In this document: positions 53,885 through 62,828 of the stretch, in pieces
How positions within the stretch are numbered: position 1 is the stretch's first letter
Layout of the letters: every line of letters begins with the position of its first letter
From: Bacillota bacterium
GTDB lineage: Bacteria > Bacillota > Limnochordia > Darwinibacteriales > Darwinibacteriaceae
Length of the DNA: 64,000 nucleotides
Assembly: GCA_012837385.1 (NCBI GenBank)
Contig: DURH01000020.1
Coordinates: forward strand, 233,140-297,139
Direction of reading: 5' to 3'
Position numbers and translations under genes: made by a program
The notes under the pieces: generated by a model
Told to the model about the DNA's origin: nothing
What the model saw: only the letters and a program-made list of their open reading frames with translations
Database searches by the model: none

Positions 53885-55240
53885 ATGAACCAGCATATAC
53901 ACCTAATTGGGATCGGTGGGACGGGCATGGGCCCGTTGGCCAAGGTCTTTTTGGAGATGGGTCACACAGTCAGTGGTTCTGATCTTCAGCCCTCAGAGAC
54001 CACCGATTATTTGATCCAACTAGGAGCCACAGTATACTTTAACCATTCTGCTGCGAATGTAAATGGAGCGACGCGAGTTATCTACTCTAGTGCCATTCCC
54101 GTGCAGAATCCGGAGATCGTAGCCGCCCGCCAAAGAGGCATTGACGTGCTGCACCGTTCGGAGGTTCTGGCTCAGCTGCTCAACAACCGCAGGGGGATTG
54201 CCGTAAGTGGAGCCCACGGCAAAACAACCATAACTTCCATGATCGCCCTCTGCTTGGAGCTGGCTGGTACCGATCCTACGGTGCTGATCGGCGCGCATTT
54301 TGCTCCCTTTGGTCCAGGTGCTAAGTATGGCCGAGGCGATTTTGTCGTAGCGGAAGCAGATGAGAGTGACGGTTCTTTCCTGCGTTACTGCCCTGAGGTT
54401 TCTGTGGTGACCAGCATTGAGCCAGATCATCTGGAGAATTATAACGGCACCTTTGAAACGTTGATTTCCAGCTATCGAAGATTCCTGGGAAACTGCAAGC
54501 CCGGCGGACTGCGCATAATCGGGATAGACCACCCTGTGGCTGCCTCCATCAGCCAAGAATATGATGGTGTCACCTATGGTTTTGCTCCTCATGCTCATTG
54601 GCGAGCTGAAGTGCTGTATCTGGAGCAGGAGAGGTCAGTGTTCCGAGTGTTTCGACATGGGGAGTTTTTCGCCGATTTTGAGCTCAACGTCCCTGGGCGC
54701 CACAATATCTCCAACGCTCTGGCCTGTATTGTGGTCTGCCATCATGTGGGCTTGACAGTTCAGGAGATGCAGAGGGGCCTGCGCCGGTTCACCGGTGCCA
54801 AGCGGAGATTCCAGATTATTGGAACCTGTCGTGGGGCGCTGGTGGTAGATGATTACGCTCACCACCCCACGGAAGTGGCTGCTGTGATTAAGGCGGCCAA
54901 GGAAGGCTGGCCTTCCCGCAGAGTGGTAGCTGTTTTCCAGCCTCATCGCTATTCCAGGACGAAACTTCTTTTTGAGGAGTTTGCGCAGGCTTTTCGAGAA
55001 GCAGATGTGGTAATTATCACTGACATCTATGCTCCACCCCCGGAAAAGCCCATTCCACAGGTGAGTTCCGCTGCACTCGCTGACCGCGTACGCGAGAACG
55101 ATGGGCCGCAGAAAGTGTACCACATTCCTCAGCAGGAAGAGGTAGCTCCTTTCCTCCGAGAATGGTTGAGCAGCAGTGATCTTGTGTTAGTGATGGGGGC
55201 AGGGCCAATTTGGCGTGTTGCCCATGATCTATTGGTCTAG
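53885..55240 (+). CDS. murC: UDP-N-acetylmuramate-L-alanine ligase MurC
   Basis: A 451-residue Mur ligase adding the first amino acid of the stem peptide. IHLIGIGGTGMGPLAKVF at the N-terminus, ATP loop VSGAHGKTTITSM, AEADESDGSF, SIEPDHLENY and C-terminal DDYAHHPTEV and FQPHRYSRT. The motifs are those of MurC, not of Mpl. ATG 53885 is preferred over TTG 53870, as TTGGGAGTG upstream gives a ribosome site. It lies apart from the main wall cluster and converges with yqhG, overlapping by 12 nt. Confidence 0.94.
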   Translation: MNQHIHLIGIGGTGMGPLAKVFLEMGHTVSGSDLQPSETTDYLIQLGATVYFNHSAANVNGATRVIYSSAIPVQNPEIVAARQRGIDVLHRSEVLAQLLNNRRGIAVSGAHGKTTITSMIALCLELAGTDPTVLIGAHFAPFGPGAKYGRGDFVVAEADESDGSFLRYCPEVSVVTSIEPDHLENYNGTFETLISSYRRFLGNCKPGGLRIIGIDHPVAASISQEYDGVTYGFAPHAHWRAEVLYLEQERSVFRVFRHGEFFADFELNVPGRHNISNALACIVVCHHVGLTVQEMQRGLRRFTGAKRRFQIIGTCRGALVVDDYAHHPTEVAAVIKAAKEGWPSRRVVAVFQPHRYSRTKLLFEEFAQAFREADVVIITDIYAPPPEKPIPQVSSAALADRVRENDGPQKVYHIPQQEEVAPFLREWLSSSDLVLVMGAGPIWRVAHDLLV

Positions 55241-56059
55241 TTCATGCAGGTTGGCAATGGGATCATAGGTGACTGTTTTGGTCCTTTCCCGTGCCTGTGC
55301 ATCTACCACAACTAGGCGATAGCGAAAGAGTGGGGCATAAATAACGGCTCCTCGCACTGCGTCTATCGCCAGAACGGGCTGCATCCTTCTTTGCAGCTCT
55401 TGGAGCTTAGCTTCATACTCAGCAGAGTCTGATCTGCCTTGGAAGAAGGCGTTGAGTTTCTCCGTTTCAGCAGCCATGCTCTCCAGTGCTTCCTGGGCCC
55501 ACTCTTGTCCCTGTTCGGCGATGGCGCCTGCGACATGGGCGGCGGCACTTAGATAGGCATTTTTCAGGCTGCACTTGCGCTTTACCACCAGTGCAGGATC
55601 AACTCCTCCTCCTTGGATTAGATGGGCGGGGAGGGGAAACTTCAATATTTCGCCTGAAGAGAGATTCACAGTCACAGTGTGAAGGCTCTCTTTTTTTTGC
55701 AGCCCCCTAGCTTCTGCCAGCAGTTCCAGCTGCAGGTACTGGCCGTATAGACTAGAACTGGTGAGCACATACGCCCGTTCTCCCGAAGAAGAACTGGTCA
55801 CAACCTTCCTGCGGATATTGGGTTCATAGAAAAAGTGATGGGGGATATGAGCCTGGCTCAACACACCCTGGCGGCGGATGAGATTGAGCAGGGTGTTAAG
55901 ACGGTAGCTTCCTGGGCCGATGAGGTCGGCACCGTAAGCTGAGGCTAAGCCGCGATCAAAGGTGAACTGGAGCAGCCTGCCCTGGGAGCGCCACCCATCG
56001 AGTTCCTTCATGAGGGCATCATCAGCCCTAACCTGCCACACACCCCTGCGAATTTCCAC
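55229..56059 (-). CDS. yqhG: YqhG-family protein
   Basis: A protein of at least 276 residues resembling Bacillus YqhG, a family of unknown function encoded next to the YqhH helicase. No catalytic motif or membrane segment was seen; a helical region (about 170-225) is charged. The first ordinary start is GTG 56059, but the frame stays open upstream and reads EKLVFDFFELCRLTP, which fits the family N-terminus. A GGGAGGG ribosome site (56114-56120) suggests a start at ATA 56107, which overlaps the helicase stop as ATAG. The last 12 nt overlap murC. Confidence 0.65.
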   Translation of the reverse strand: MEIRRGVWQVRADDALMKELDGWRSQGRLLQFTFDRGLASAYGADLIGPGSYRLNTLLNLIRRQGVLSQAHIPHHFFYEPNIRRKVVTSSSSGERAYVLTSSSLYGQYLQLELLAEARGLQKKESLHTVTVNLSSGEILKFPLPAHLIQGGGVDPALVVKRKCSLKNAYLSAAAHVAGAIAEQGQEWAQEALESMAAETEKLNAFFQGRSDSAEYEAKLQELQRRMQPVLAIDAVRGAVIYAPLFRYRLVVVDAQARERTKTVTYDPIANLHELDQ

Positions 56060-56103
56060 AGGTGTGAGGCGGCACAGCTCGAAAAAGTCGAAGACCAGCT
56101 TCT

Positions 56104-57882
56104 CTATAACAATCCCTCCCAGCTGGAGGCTTCAATCTCTGCCCGTCCTTGCAGAATCTGCTCAGCAATCTGATCCAGGCTCTCCTTGATTCGGTCGCTT
56201 CGTTCATGCTCCAGGAAAATCTTCATGAGTTCGCTCTCAAATGATTTGCCAAGATTGAGATGGAGGAGGATGGCATCAAGCTCGCCGATTATGGACTCGA
56301 ACATGTTGATTTTTTGGTGCAGCAGGTACATGATGTGTTCTTCCACCGTGCCTTTAGTAATGAGGTTGTAGATGTGGACATCCCTGGTTTGTCCCAGGCG
56401 GTGGACGCGGCCGATGCGCTGCTCCAGGCGCATGGGGTTCCAGGGAAGGTCGTAGTTGATTACCTGGTTGCAGAACTGGAAGTTCAATCCTTCTCCACCC
56501 GATTCGGTGCTTACCAAGAACTGAGCTTCCCTTTGAAACATGTGACGCACCCACTGTTTTTTACCTCTGGAGAGGCTGCCATCGAACGCCAGGGTGCGAT
56601 AGCCCGCTTTCTCAAGTCGATAACGGATGTACTCCTGGGATGCTTTATACTCTGTGAAGATGATGGCCTTATCATCGATCTGGCTTACTAAGCGCTCCAG
56701 GGCATCACATTTGCTGTTTTGCTTCACCTCTGCCAGGTTTTTCAGCAGGGCAGCGGCCTGTTCCAGTTCGGGCCCCTGCATGTTTCCCATCATTTTTTCT
56801 AAGGTGAGCGCCGTCGCCAAGAAGGATGAGCATACCTCTCGCTGGAGCGTTATGAGGGGGAGCATGTTGCTTAAGCCTGTGCGCCGCCCTTGGGCCTTGA
56901 CAAACTCAGTAACCCGGTTGTAGATGTCCTGTTCCTTGGGGTCCAGGGAGATGACGAGGGGATGGACGATGCGTGCCGTGAACCTCACCTGGCCCTCATC
57001 CCGGCGGTTGCGGATCATCACTTGATCCAGGAGTTTGCGGAGCTCGGTGGGGTTTTTCGGCGTGCGTTTGTCTTCCATAAAACGGGCCTTAAACGATTGA
57101 TAGCTTCCCAACTGTCCTGGCTTAATCAGGCCGATCAGGTTGTAGAGTTCCTTTAGATCATTTTGCACTGGGGTTGCTGTGAGCATCAGGCAGTATTTCT
57201 TCTGGATAGAATTGACAAAACGATAACTGGCTGTGGAGCTGTTTTTTAGCTTGTGGGCTTCGTCAACGATCACCAGATCATAGATTAGGCTCGAAACTAT
57301 GGAGGCGTGGGGTTCACGCTTGGCCGTGTCTATGGAAGCGATGAGAATATCTGCGAACTGCCAATCCCACTGAGTACGCTGGATACCAGCTGTGATCCCG
57401 AACTTTTCGTAGAGTTCATGGTACCACTGCCACACCAGGCTTGCTGGGGTTAGAATCAGCACTTTCTTAGCCAAGCCCCGCAGTATGTATTCCTTAAGGA
57501 TCAGGCCTGCTTCGATGGTTTTGCCTAGACCCACTTCATCGGCTAGGATGGCCTGTCCCTGCATCTCGTGGATCACTCTCTCGGCGGTACGGATCTGGTG
57601 CTCATATGGAACCACCCCCGTTTGAGCCCAGCGTTCTTGAAGATGTTCCACCGCGAGGAGTCCAGCGCTTCGATTCTGGGCTGTGGCCAAGGAGTCGGCT
57701 CGCTTGGCCAGCTGATACCAGCTCCAGCCGTCCCAGCGCTTAGCGCGCCAGTGCGAGAGAATGCGTTTAAAGCTAGTCCCCCGAATCTCAACTTTGTAAA
57801 GCCCGGCACTGTCTTCTTGGAGAACAGTGGGGGATTCCTGTTTGTGGGTTGGACCAGTGAAACAAGGGACAAATTGAAGCAA
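56104..57882 (-). CDS. yqhH: SNF2-family DNA/RNA helicase (YqhH type)
   Basis: A 592-residue SF2 ATPase of the SNF2/RapA group. Motif I LADEVGLGKTIEAGLIL, Ia TPASLVWQW, II VDEAHKLKN, III LTATPVQNDL, then domain 2 with KAIIFTEYKASQEYIRYRL, STESGGEGLNFQFCNQVINY and QRIGRVHRLGQTRDV (VI). In Bacillus yqhH is paired with yqhG upstream of the gcvT operon; the target is unknown. TTG 57882 is preferred: AGAGGAGG lies inside the first codons of the longer reading from GTG 57903. Confidence 0.9.
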   Translation of the reverse strand: MLQFVPCFTGPTHKQESPTVLQEDSAGLYKVEIRGTSFKRILSHWRAKRWDGWSWYQLAKRADSLATAQNRSAGLLAVEHLQERWAQTGVVPYEHQIRTAERVIHEMQGQAILADEVGLGKTIEAGLILKEYILRGLAKKVLILTPASLVWQWYHELYEKFGITAGIQRTQWDWQFADILIASIDTAKREPHASIVSSLIYDLVIVDEAHKLKNSSTASYRFVNSIQKKYCLMLTATPVQNDLKELYNLIGLIKPGQLGSYQSFKARFMEDKRTPKNPTELRKLLDQVMIRNRRDEGQVRFTARIVHPLVISLDPKEQDIYNRVTEFVKAQGRRTGLSNMLPLITLQREVCSSFLATALTLEKMMGNMQGPELEQAAALLKNLAEVKQNSKCDALERLVSQIDDKAIIFTEYKASQEYIRYRLEKAGYRTLAFDGSLSRGKKQWVRHMFQREAQFLVSTESGGEGLNFQFCNQVINYDLPWNPMRLEQRIGRVHRLGQTRDVHIYNLITKGTVEEHIMYLLHQKINMFESIIGELDAILLHLNLGKSFESELMKIFLEHERSDRIKESLDQIAEQILQGRAEIEASSWEGLL

Positions 57883-58083
57883 GCGCGGCCACCTCCTCTT
57901 CACGATTCTTCCCTGTGGAAGTACTTCCTATGAGAGCAGCAGTGGGCTGGTAAATTTGGCAAAAGGCAGGATTTCGGGGACAAAACGAGAATAGTATTTG
58001 AGACATTCGACGCATCCCAAGCCCGAGCGCTGGATGGGGTCGGGTGGGGCGCGAGCCCCCTGGCAAACGAGGAGGTCGGTGCA

Positions 58084-59052
58084 GTGTTTCGATATATTGT
58101 ACGGAGGCTTATCTATGTTATTCCCATGCTTTTGGGGATCTCGTCCCTTAGCTTTTTTGTTATGCAGTTGGCTCCTGGTGATGCCTTGACAACAATGGCC
58201 TTGAGCCCTGACGTTTCTGACGAGATTATGGAAGCGATGCGGGCGCGTTTCTGGTTGGACCAACCACCATATATGCAGTACATCCGCTGGATCACTCAGC
58301 TCTTTAAGGGAGATATGGGCCATTCCTTCCTATGGCATGCGCCTGTGAGCTGGGTCATCAAGCAGCGTGTGTTTAACAGCTTGCTGCTCACAGTGGTTTC
58401 TTTGATTGTAGCTTGGGTTTTAGCAATCCCCATTGGCATTCATTCGGCTGTTAACCAGTATTCGTGGAGCGATAAGCTGCTCACTTTCTTTGCTTTCATC
58501 GGTGTGTCCATTCCCAACTGGTTCTTGGGGTTGATTCTGCTCTACCTGACCATGACTCGAGGCTGGGGATTTCCCATTGGGGGGATGACCAGCATCGACT
58601 TTGCTGAGTTCACTTTCTGGGAAAAAGTGGTTGACCTCGCCAGGCATATGTTCCTGCCCACCATAGTCCTGAGTACAGGAACCTTGGCCAGCCTGATGCG
58701 CTATATGCGCTCCAATCTCCTGGACGTGCTGCGCCAGGACTACGTGACGACAGCCCGGGCCAAGGGCCTCGCGGAGAGAGTGGTTATCTACAGGCACGCG
58801 GTGCGCAACGCCATCAACCCTCTTATCACCATTTTCGGTTTCCAATTGGGAGGCATTTTAGGTGGAGCGTCCTTGACAGAGATAGTGATGAACTGGCCTG
58901 GGATCGGCAGTCTCATGCTCAATGCAGTGCAGGGCCAGGATTACTACTTGGTGATGGGCAACTTGATTATCGGCGGAGTCATGCTGATCTTGGGTAACCT
59001 CACCGCAGACATATTACTCGCCGCAAGCGATCCGCGGATCAGGTATGAGTAA
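58084..59052 (+). CDS. Oligopeptide ABC transporter permease (OppB/DppB type)
   Basis: A 322-residue inner permease subunit. MFRYIVRRLIYVIPMLLGIS at the N-terminus, six membrane segments, and the cytoplasmic coupling loop RQDYVTTARAKGLAERVVIYRHA that docks on the ATPase (near residues 215-240). GTG 58084 follows GAGGAGG. It overlaps the OppC gene, and a binding protein gene follows; no ATPase gene is in the window. The substrate is likely peptides, but sugars are taken up by some relatives. Confidence 0.93.
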   Translation: MFRYIVRRLIYVIPMLLGISSLSFFVMQLAPGDALTTMALSPDVSDEIMEAMRARFWLDQPPYMQYIRWITQLFKGDMGHSFLWHAPVSWVIKQRVFNSLLLTVVSLIVAWVLAIPIGIHSAVNQYSWSDKLLTFFAFIGVSIPNWFLGLILLYLTMTRGWGFPIGGMTSIDFAEFTFWEKVVDLARHMFLPTIVLSTGTLASLMRYMRSNLLDVLRQDYVTTARAKGLAERVVIYRHAVRNAINPLITIFGFQLGGILGGASLTEIVMNWPGIGSLMLNAVQGQDYYLVMGNLIIGGVMLILGNLTADILLAASDPRIRYE

Positions 59053-59065
59053 GGGGGATAGGCAA

Positions 59066-60181
59066 ATGGCTAGGACAGATCGAGAGAATAGTCATACTGA
59101 GTTTGCAGGCGATGGTGGTGCGCTGCGCTCCCCCTGGAAAATGGCCTGGCGCAAACTCAGACGACATAAATTGGCCGTCGCGGGTATGTGGGTGTTGATT
59201 TTCCTGCACCTCTTTGCCATATTTGCAGACTTCTTCGCGCCCTACAGTGAGTTGACTACAGACCGCCGGCGCACATATCATTCACCAACTAAGATTCATA
59301 TCTTCCACGAGGGCAAACTAGTGAGGCCTTTCGTGTACGGTTACACAAGGGTGGATACGTTGAGAAACATCTACGAAGAAGATAAGTCCACCATGTACCC
59401 CATTTATTTCTTTGTCCGCGGTGACAAGTATAATATCCTGGGCATAGAATCTGACCTGCGGCTGTTTGGAGTGGAAGCGCCTGGTAAGATTTACCTTATG
59501 GGTGCAGATCGCTATGGCCGAGATATTTTCTCCCGTTTGGCTTACGGAGGAAGGCGCTCGCTGTTCATCGGCATAATTGGCCTTGTGATCAGCTTATCGA
59601 TCGGCATGATCTATGGAGGCGTGTCCGGGTATTTTGGTGGTTGGGTAGACAACCTGATGATGAGGATCTCGGAGATAATTATCTCCATACCAGGGTTCTA
59701 TCTGCTCTTGGCGCTCAGTGCCATCTTACCGCCTAATATACCGTCAGATAGGCGCTTTATGCTCATTACTATCATCTTAGCGTTTATTGGATGGGCTGGC
59801 TTGGCCAGAGTTATTCGCGGTATGGTGCTGTCCATTTCAAGGATGGAGTTTGTCGCCGGGGCAGAAGCCATCGGAGCGTCCCAGCCGCGGATCATTGTCC
59901 GCCACATTCTCCCCAATACCATGAGCTATGTGATTGTACATGCTACCTTGTCCATACCCAGTTTCATCCTGTCCGAATCGGGTTTGAGCTTCATTGGTGT
60001 GGGCATCCAGCATCCTTTGGCAAGTTGGGGCAATATGCTTTCTGAGGCGCTGAATTTGGCATCGCTGACCCGCTATCCTTGGCTGTTGATTCCCGGATTC
60101 TTTATCTTTGTGACAGTACTGTCCTACAGCTTCTTTGGTGACGGACTGCGAGACGCTCTGGACCCAAAGACACAGACCTAA
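59066..60181 (+). CDS. Oligopeptide ABC transporter permease (OppC/DppC type)
   Basis: A 371-residue partner permease. After the first membrane segment there is a long outside loop (about 70-150) carrying ELTTDRRRTYHSPTKIHIFH, an insertion found in some peptide permeases. Then come MGADRYGRDIFSRLAYGGRRS and five more membrane segments with the coupling loop MEFVAGAEAIGASQPRII. ATG 59066 with ribosome site AAGGGGGATAGG is preferred over ATG 59045. A terminator follows. Confidence 0.93.
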   Translation: MARTDRENSHTEFAGDGGALRSPWKMAWRKLRRHKLAVAGMWVLIFLHLFAIFADFFAPYSELTTDRRRTYHSPTKIHIFHEGKLVRPFVYGYTRVDTLRNIYEEDKSTMYPIYFFVRGDKYNILGIESDLRLFGVEAPGKIYLMGADRYGRDIFSRLAYGGRRSLFIGIIGLVISLSIGMIYGGVSGYFGGWVDNLMMRISEIIISIPGFYLLLALSAILPPNIPSDRRFMLITIILAFIGWAGLARVIRGMVLSISRMEFVAGAEAIGASQPRIIVRHILPNTMSYVIVHATLSIPSFILSESGLSFIGVGIQHPLASWGNMLSEALNLASLTRYPWLLIPGFFIFVTVLSYSFFGDGLRDALDPKTQT

Positions 60182-60195
60182 AGCCGGCAGGACGC

Positions 60196-60227
60196 AAGGG
60201 TGGAATTCTCATTCCACCCTTTTTTTA
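60196..60227 (+). terminator. Terminator after the permease pair
   Basis: AAGGGTGGAAT (60196-60206), loop TCTC, ATTCCACCCTT (60211-60221), then more T. It separates the permeases from the binding-protein gene. Confidence 0.85.
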
Positions 60228-60321
60228 AAAAGCAGGCGTGTGGGAAGGTAGAACGGGGTGATTTGGTGGGCAGGCAAGAAAGTATGGTTTTTTAGCAGGA
60301 CAAATGGCGTTTCGGTCGTAT

Positions 60322-60327
60322 TATAAT
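60322..60327 (+). promoter_or_regulatory. TATAAT element upstream of the binding-protein gene
   Basis: A perfect -10 TATAAT lies in the 245-nt gap before the binding-protein gene, without a convincing -35. A start near 60334 would leave a leader of about 140 nt, in which no coding or structured element was found. Confidence 0.4.
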
Positions 60328-60472
60328 AGATATTCTGATTCGACGATTTTGGCAAATATAGCTGAAATTGTGGCTGAATTTCGTAGGGAAGGAGCAGTGA
60401 TACGACTTAGAAGGTGAGGAATGGCAGCTATCTCGTTTCTTGGAAATCATTCAAAGGGGGAATAGTGAAACC

Positions 60473-62203
60473 ATGAAGAGACGCGTGTTTGTATGGACGC
60501 TGCTTTTGGCACTGGTTGTCAGTGCAGGAGTGGCAAGTGCTGTGGAGTTGGTGGATCCGAGAGTTCTCGACCTTGGGAATGACTATGGTGGAGTAGTAGG
60601 CCAATACGGGGGTACTATGACGGTCCACGGCGGCGCCAGCGGTCCGAAAACCTTTAACCCACACCGTGCTGCAGAGACTTCTAGTACTGATGTAACCGAC
60701 AGAATCTTTGAGGGTCTCGTCACTCTGCATCGTGATACTGGTCTGGTCCTGCCCAAGCTGGCACGGGACTACGAGATCAGTGAAGATGGTACGGAAGTAA
60801 CATTCTACCTCCGCCGCGGAGTGCAGTGGCATGACGGTACCGAGTTTACCGCAGACGACGTCATCTTTACCTTTGACGTAGTTTATGATCCGAATGTAGG
60901 ATCGAACTCTAGAAGCGGTCTTCTTATCGATGGGCAGCCCATGAAGTACGAGAAGATTGACAAGTACACAGTTAAGTTCACTCTTCCTCGTCCGCATGCT
61001 CCCATTATGTTCAGCATTGGAACACCCATCGTCCCTGTACATCTCTTGGGCGAGGCTTTCAAGGAAGGCCGTTACCACGAAATGTGGGGCCTGGAGACCC
61101 CCCTTGATCAGATCGTAGGTACAGGTGCTTGGAGGGTTTCCTCATATCGTATAGACCAAGAGCTTATACTGGTCAAGAACGACAACTACTACGAGTTCGA
61201 CGAGGCTGGCAATCGTCTGCCTTACCTGAGCAGGATCATTTTCCGGTACTATCCCAGTTCCGATACAGCTACCTTAGCCTTCTTTAATGGTGAGTTTGAC
61301 TACATCGGCATTCCTGCCAACCAGTACCCCGAGTACGTGGATAGGGAACCGTTCAGCCGTTGGAGCATCATTACCGCTGGTCCCAACCCAGGTACGAGCT
61401 TTATCGTGTTGAACCAGAATCCCGATGCTGTGCCTGAACCCAAGCTGTCCTGGTTCACAGATGTGAAGTTCCGTCAGGCTCTGGCCCATGCAGTAGACAA
61501 GGAGACCATCCTTGACATGGCTATGAACGGAATGGGCTACATCCAAGACAGCCCGATTAACATGAGAAATGAGTTCTTCCTGAAGAAGGACATTAAGACC
61601 TATCCTTACGATCTGAATGCTGCGGCTGAGATTCTGGATGCTGCAGGCTACAAGCTTGGCTCTGATGGCGTGCGCCGGGATCCCAACGGTAATCCCATTG
61701 AGTTTGACTTGATCACCAACCCAGGTGTGCCCATTAGGCAGATCGTGGGTGAGCTCTTCCAAGAAGACCTGGCTGCACTGGGCATCAAGGTCAACTTCCA
61801 GCAGATCGACTTCAACGTTGTAGTCGAGAAGCTTACCGACACGTTCGACTGGGATGGCATTATCATTGGCCTCACTGGAACCTTCGATCCCAATGGCGGA
61901 TCTAACGTCTGGCTGTCCAGTGGAAACCTGCATATGTGGTATCCATATCAAGAGACACCAGCCACTGAGTGGGAAGCCCGGATTGATGAAGTGTGGCGCG
62001 AAGCTCAAAGGGCTATGGATCCAGAGGTTCGTCGTCAATGGTACTTCGAGTTCCAAGACATCGTAGCCGAGAATGTACCGCTCCTGTACACCGTAACTTC
62101 GGAGAACATGGTAGCTGTACGTGACCACTTGCGCAATGCCCAACCTGACGGCATCGGAGGTTCGGTGGGCAGCGCTTGGAACTTCATCTGGATCGACAGG
62201 TAG
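60473..62203 (+). CDS. Peptide ABC transporter substrate-binding protein (SBP family 5)
   Basis: A 576-residue solute receptor. A 23-residue signal peptide (MKRRVFVWTLLLALVVSAGV, then ASA) ends in an AXA signal peptidase I site with no lipobox cysteine. The mature part has family 5 features: AETSSTDVTDRIFEGLVTLH, LPKLARDYEISEDGTEVTFY and RRGVQWHDGTEFTADDVIF. ATG 60473 follows AAAGGGGGAATAG. Codon use is biased toward highly expressed types. It very likely serves the permeases upstream despite the terminator between. Confidence 0.93.
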   Translation: MKRRVFVWTLLLALVVSAGVASAVELVDPRVLDLGNDYGGVVGQYGGTMTVHGGASGPKTFNPHRAAETSSTDVTDRIFEGLVTLHRDTGLVLPKLARDYEISEDGTEVTFYLRRGVQWHDGTEFTADDVIFTFDVVYDPNVGSNSRSGLLIDGQPMKYEKIDKYTVKFTLPRPHAPIMFSIGTPIVPVHLLGEAFKEGRYHEMWGLETPLDQIVGTGAWRVSSYRIDQELILVKNDNYYEFDEAGNRLPYLSRIIFRYYPSSDTATLAFFNGEFDYIGIPANQYPEYVDREPFSRWSIITAGPNPGTSFIVLNQNPDAVPEPKLSWFTDVKFRQALAHAVDKETILDMAMNGMGYIQDSPINMRNEFFLKKDIKTYPYDLNAAAEILDAAGYKLGSDGVRRDPNGNPIEFDLITNPGVPIRQIVGELFQEDLAALGIKVNFQQIDFNVVVEKLTDTFDWDGIIIGLTGTFDPNGGSNVWLSSGNLHMWYPYQETPATEWEARIDEVWREAQRAMDPEVRRQWYFEFQDIVAENVPLLYTVTSENMVAVRDHLRNAQPDGIGGSVGSAWNFIWIDR

Positions 62204-62217
62204 GAGAACCCAGAGAT

Positions 62218-62249
62218 AAGAAAAGGCACCCTTGCGGGTGCCTTTTCTT
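62218..62249. terminator. Bidirectional terminator after the binding-protein gene
   Basis: AAGAAAAGGCACCC (62218-62231), loop TTGC, GGGTGCCTTTTCTT (62236-62249). Confidence 0.9.
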
Positions 62250-62266
62250 GTGGCAATATAAAGCAA

Positions 62267-62288
62267 AATCCCGGGTAGTTCCGGGATT
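62267..62288 (-). terminator. Terminator after atpH
   Basis: On the minus strand AATCCCGG, loop AACTAC, CCGGGATT, then TTGC. It begins 3 nt after the atpH stop and ends this part of the ATP synthase operon. Confidence 0.7.
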
Positions 62289-62291
62289 CTC

Positions 62292-62828
62292 TTAGCTGAT
62301 TAAGCTGCGTTCGAATCTCTTGAGTCGAGATTTTAGACTAGCGTCCACGACTTTGCCATCTACTTCAATGACAAGCCCACCGCCAATTCTGGGATCCACA
62401 TGGGTGCGCAGCAGAACTTCCTTTCCTGTAAGGCCGCTCAGCTTTTGCCTGAGCTCCTCAAGCTGGCCTTCACTTAGAGAGATGGCAGACGTCACCTCGG
62501 CTACGGCCATGCCCTGATCCTGCAGCACCTGCCGTTCGAAGTAGTGCCCAATGGCAGGAAGCAACGCCTCTCGGCCTTTTTCCACCACCAGCAGGAGGAA
62601 GTTTTCCATAATATCCGACAGCTTCATCAGTCCGATCAGCTGTGCTTTACGCTCCCGGGAAGTGCGAGGATGGAAAAATACCTGGTGGATCAGGGGATCC
62701 CCCAAAACCGACAAAACCCTTTGGTATTCCTCGTGAAGAGCAGCTCGGTCGGTGTGAGCCGCCGCCAAAAAAAGCGCTTTGGCATAGCGGTAGGCAATTT
62801 GAGAGTCTCTGGTTATGTTCATGCTCAT
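62292..62828 (-). CDS. atpH: ATP synthase delta subunit (OSCP)
   Basis: A 178-residue peripheral-stalk protein linking the F1 head to the b subunits. Helical N-terminal domain (AYRYAKALFLAAAHTDRAAL) and C-terminal signature (RIGGGLVIEVDGKVVDASLK). ATG 62828 overlaps the atpF stop as ATGA. In most bacteria atpA comes next; here a terminator and then the convergent peptide-binding gene follow. Confidence 0.95.
   Translation of the reverse strand: MSMNITRDSQIAYRYAKALFLAAAHTDRAALHEEYQRVLSVLGDPLIHQVFFHPRTSRERKAQLIGLMKLSDIMENFLLLVVEKGREALLPAIGHYFERQVLQDQGMAVAEVTSAISLSEGQLEELRQKLSGLTGKEVLLRTHVDPRIGGGLVIEVDGKVVDASLKSRLKRFERSLIS

Noticed and set aside
61274-62266. 330-codon minus-strand frame opposite the peptide-binding protein gene
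   Set aside because: It spans the bidirectional terminator and mirrors a strongly biased coding sequence; its translation is His/Val-rich without domain features.
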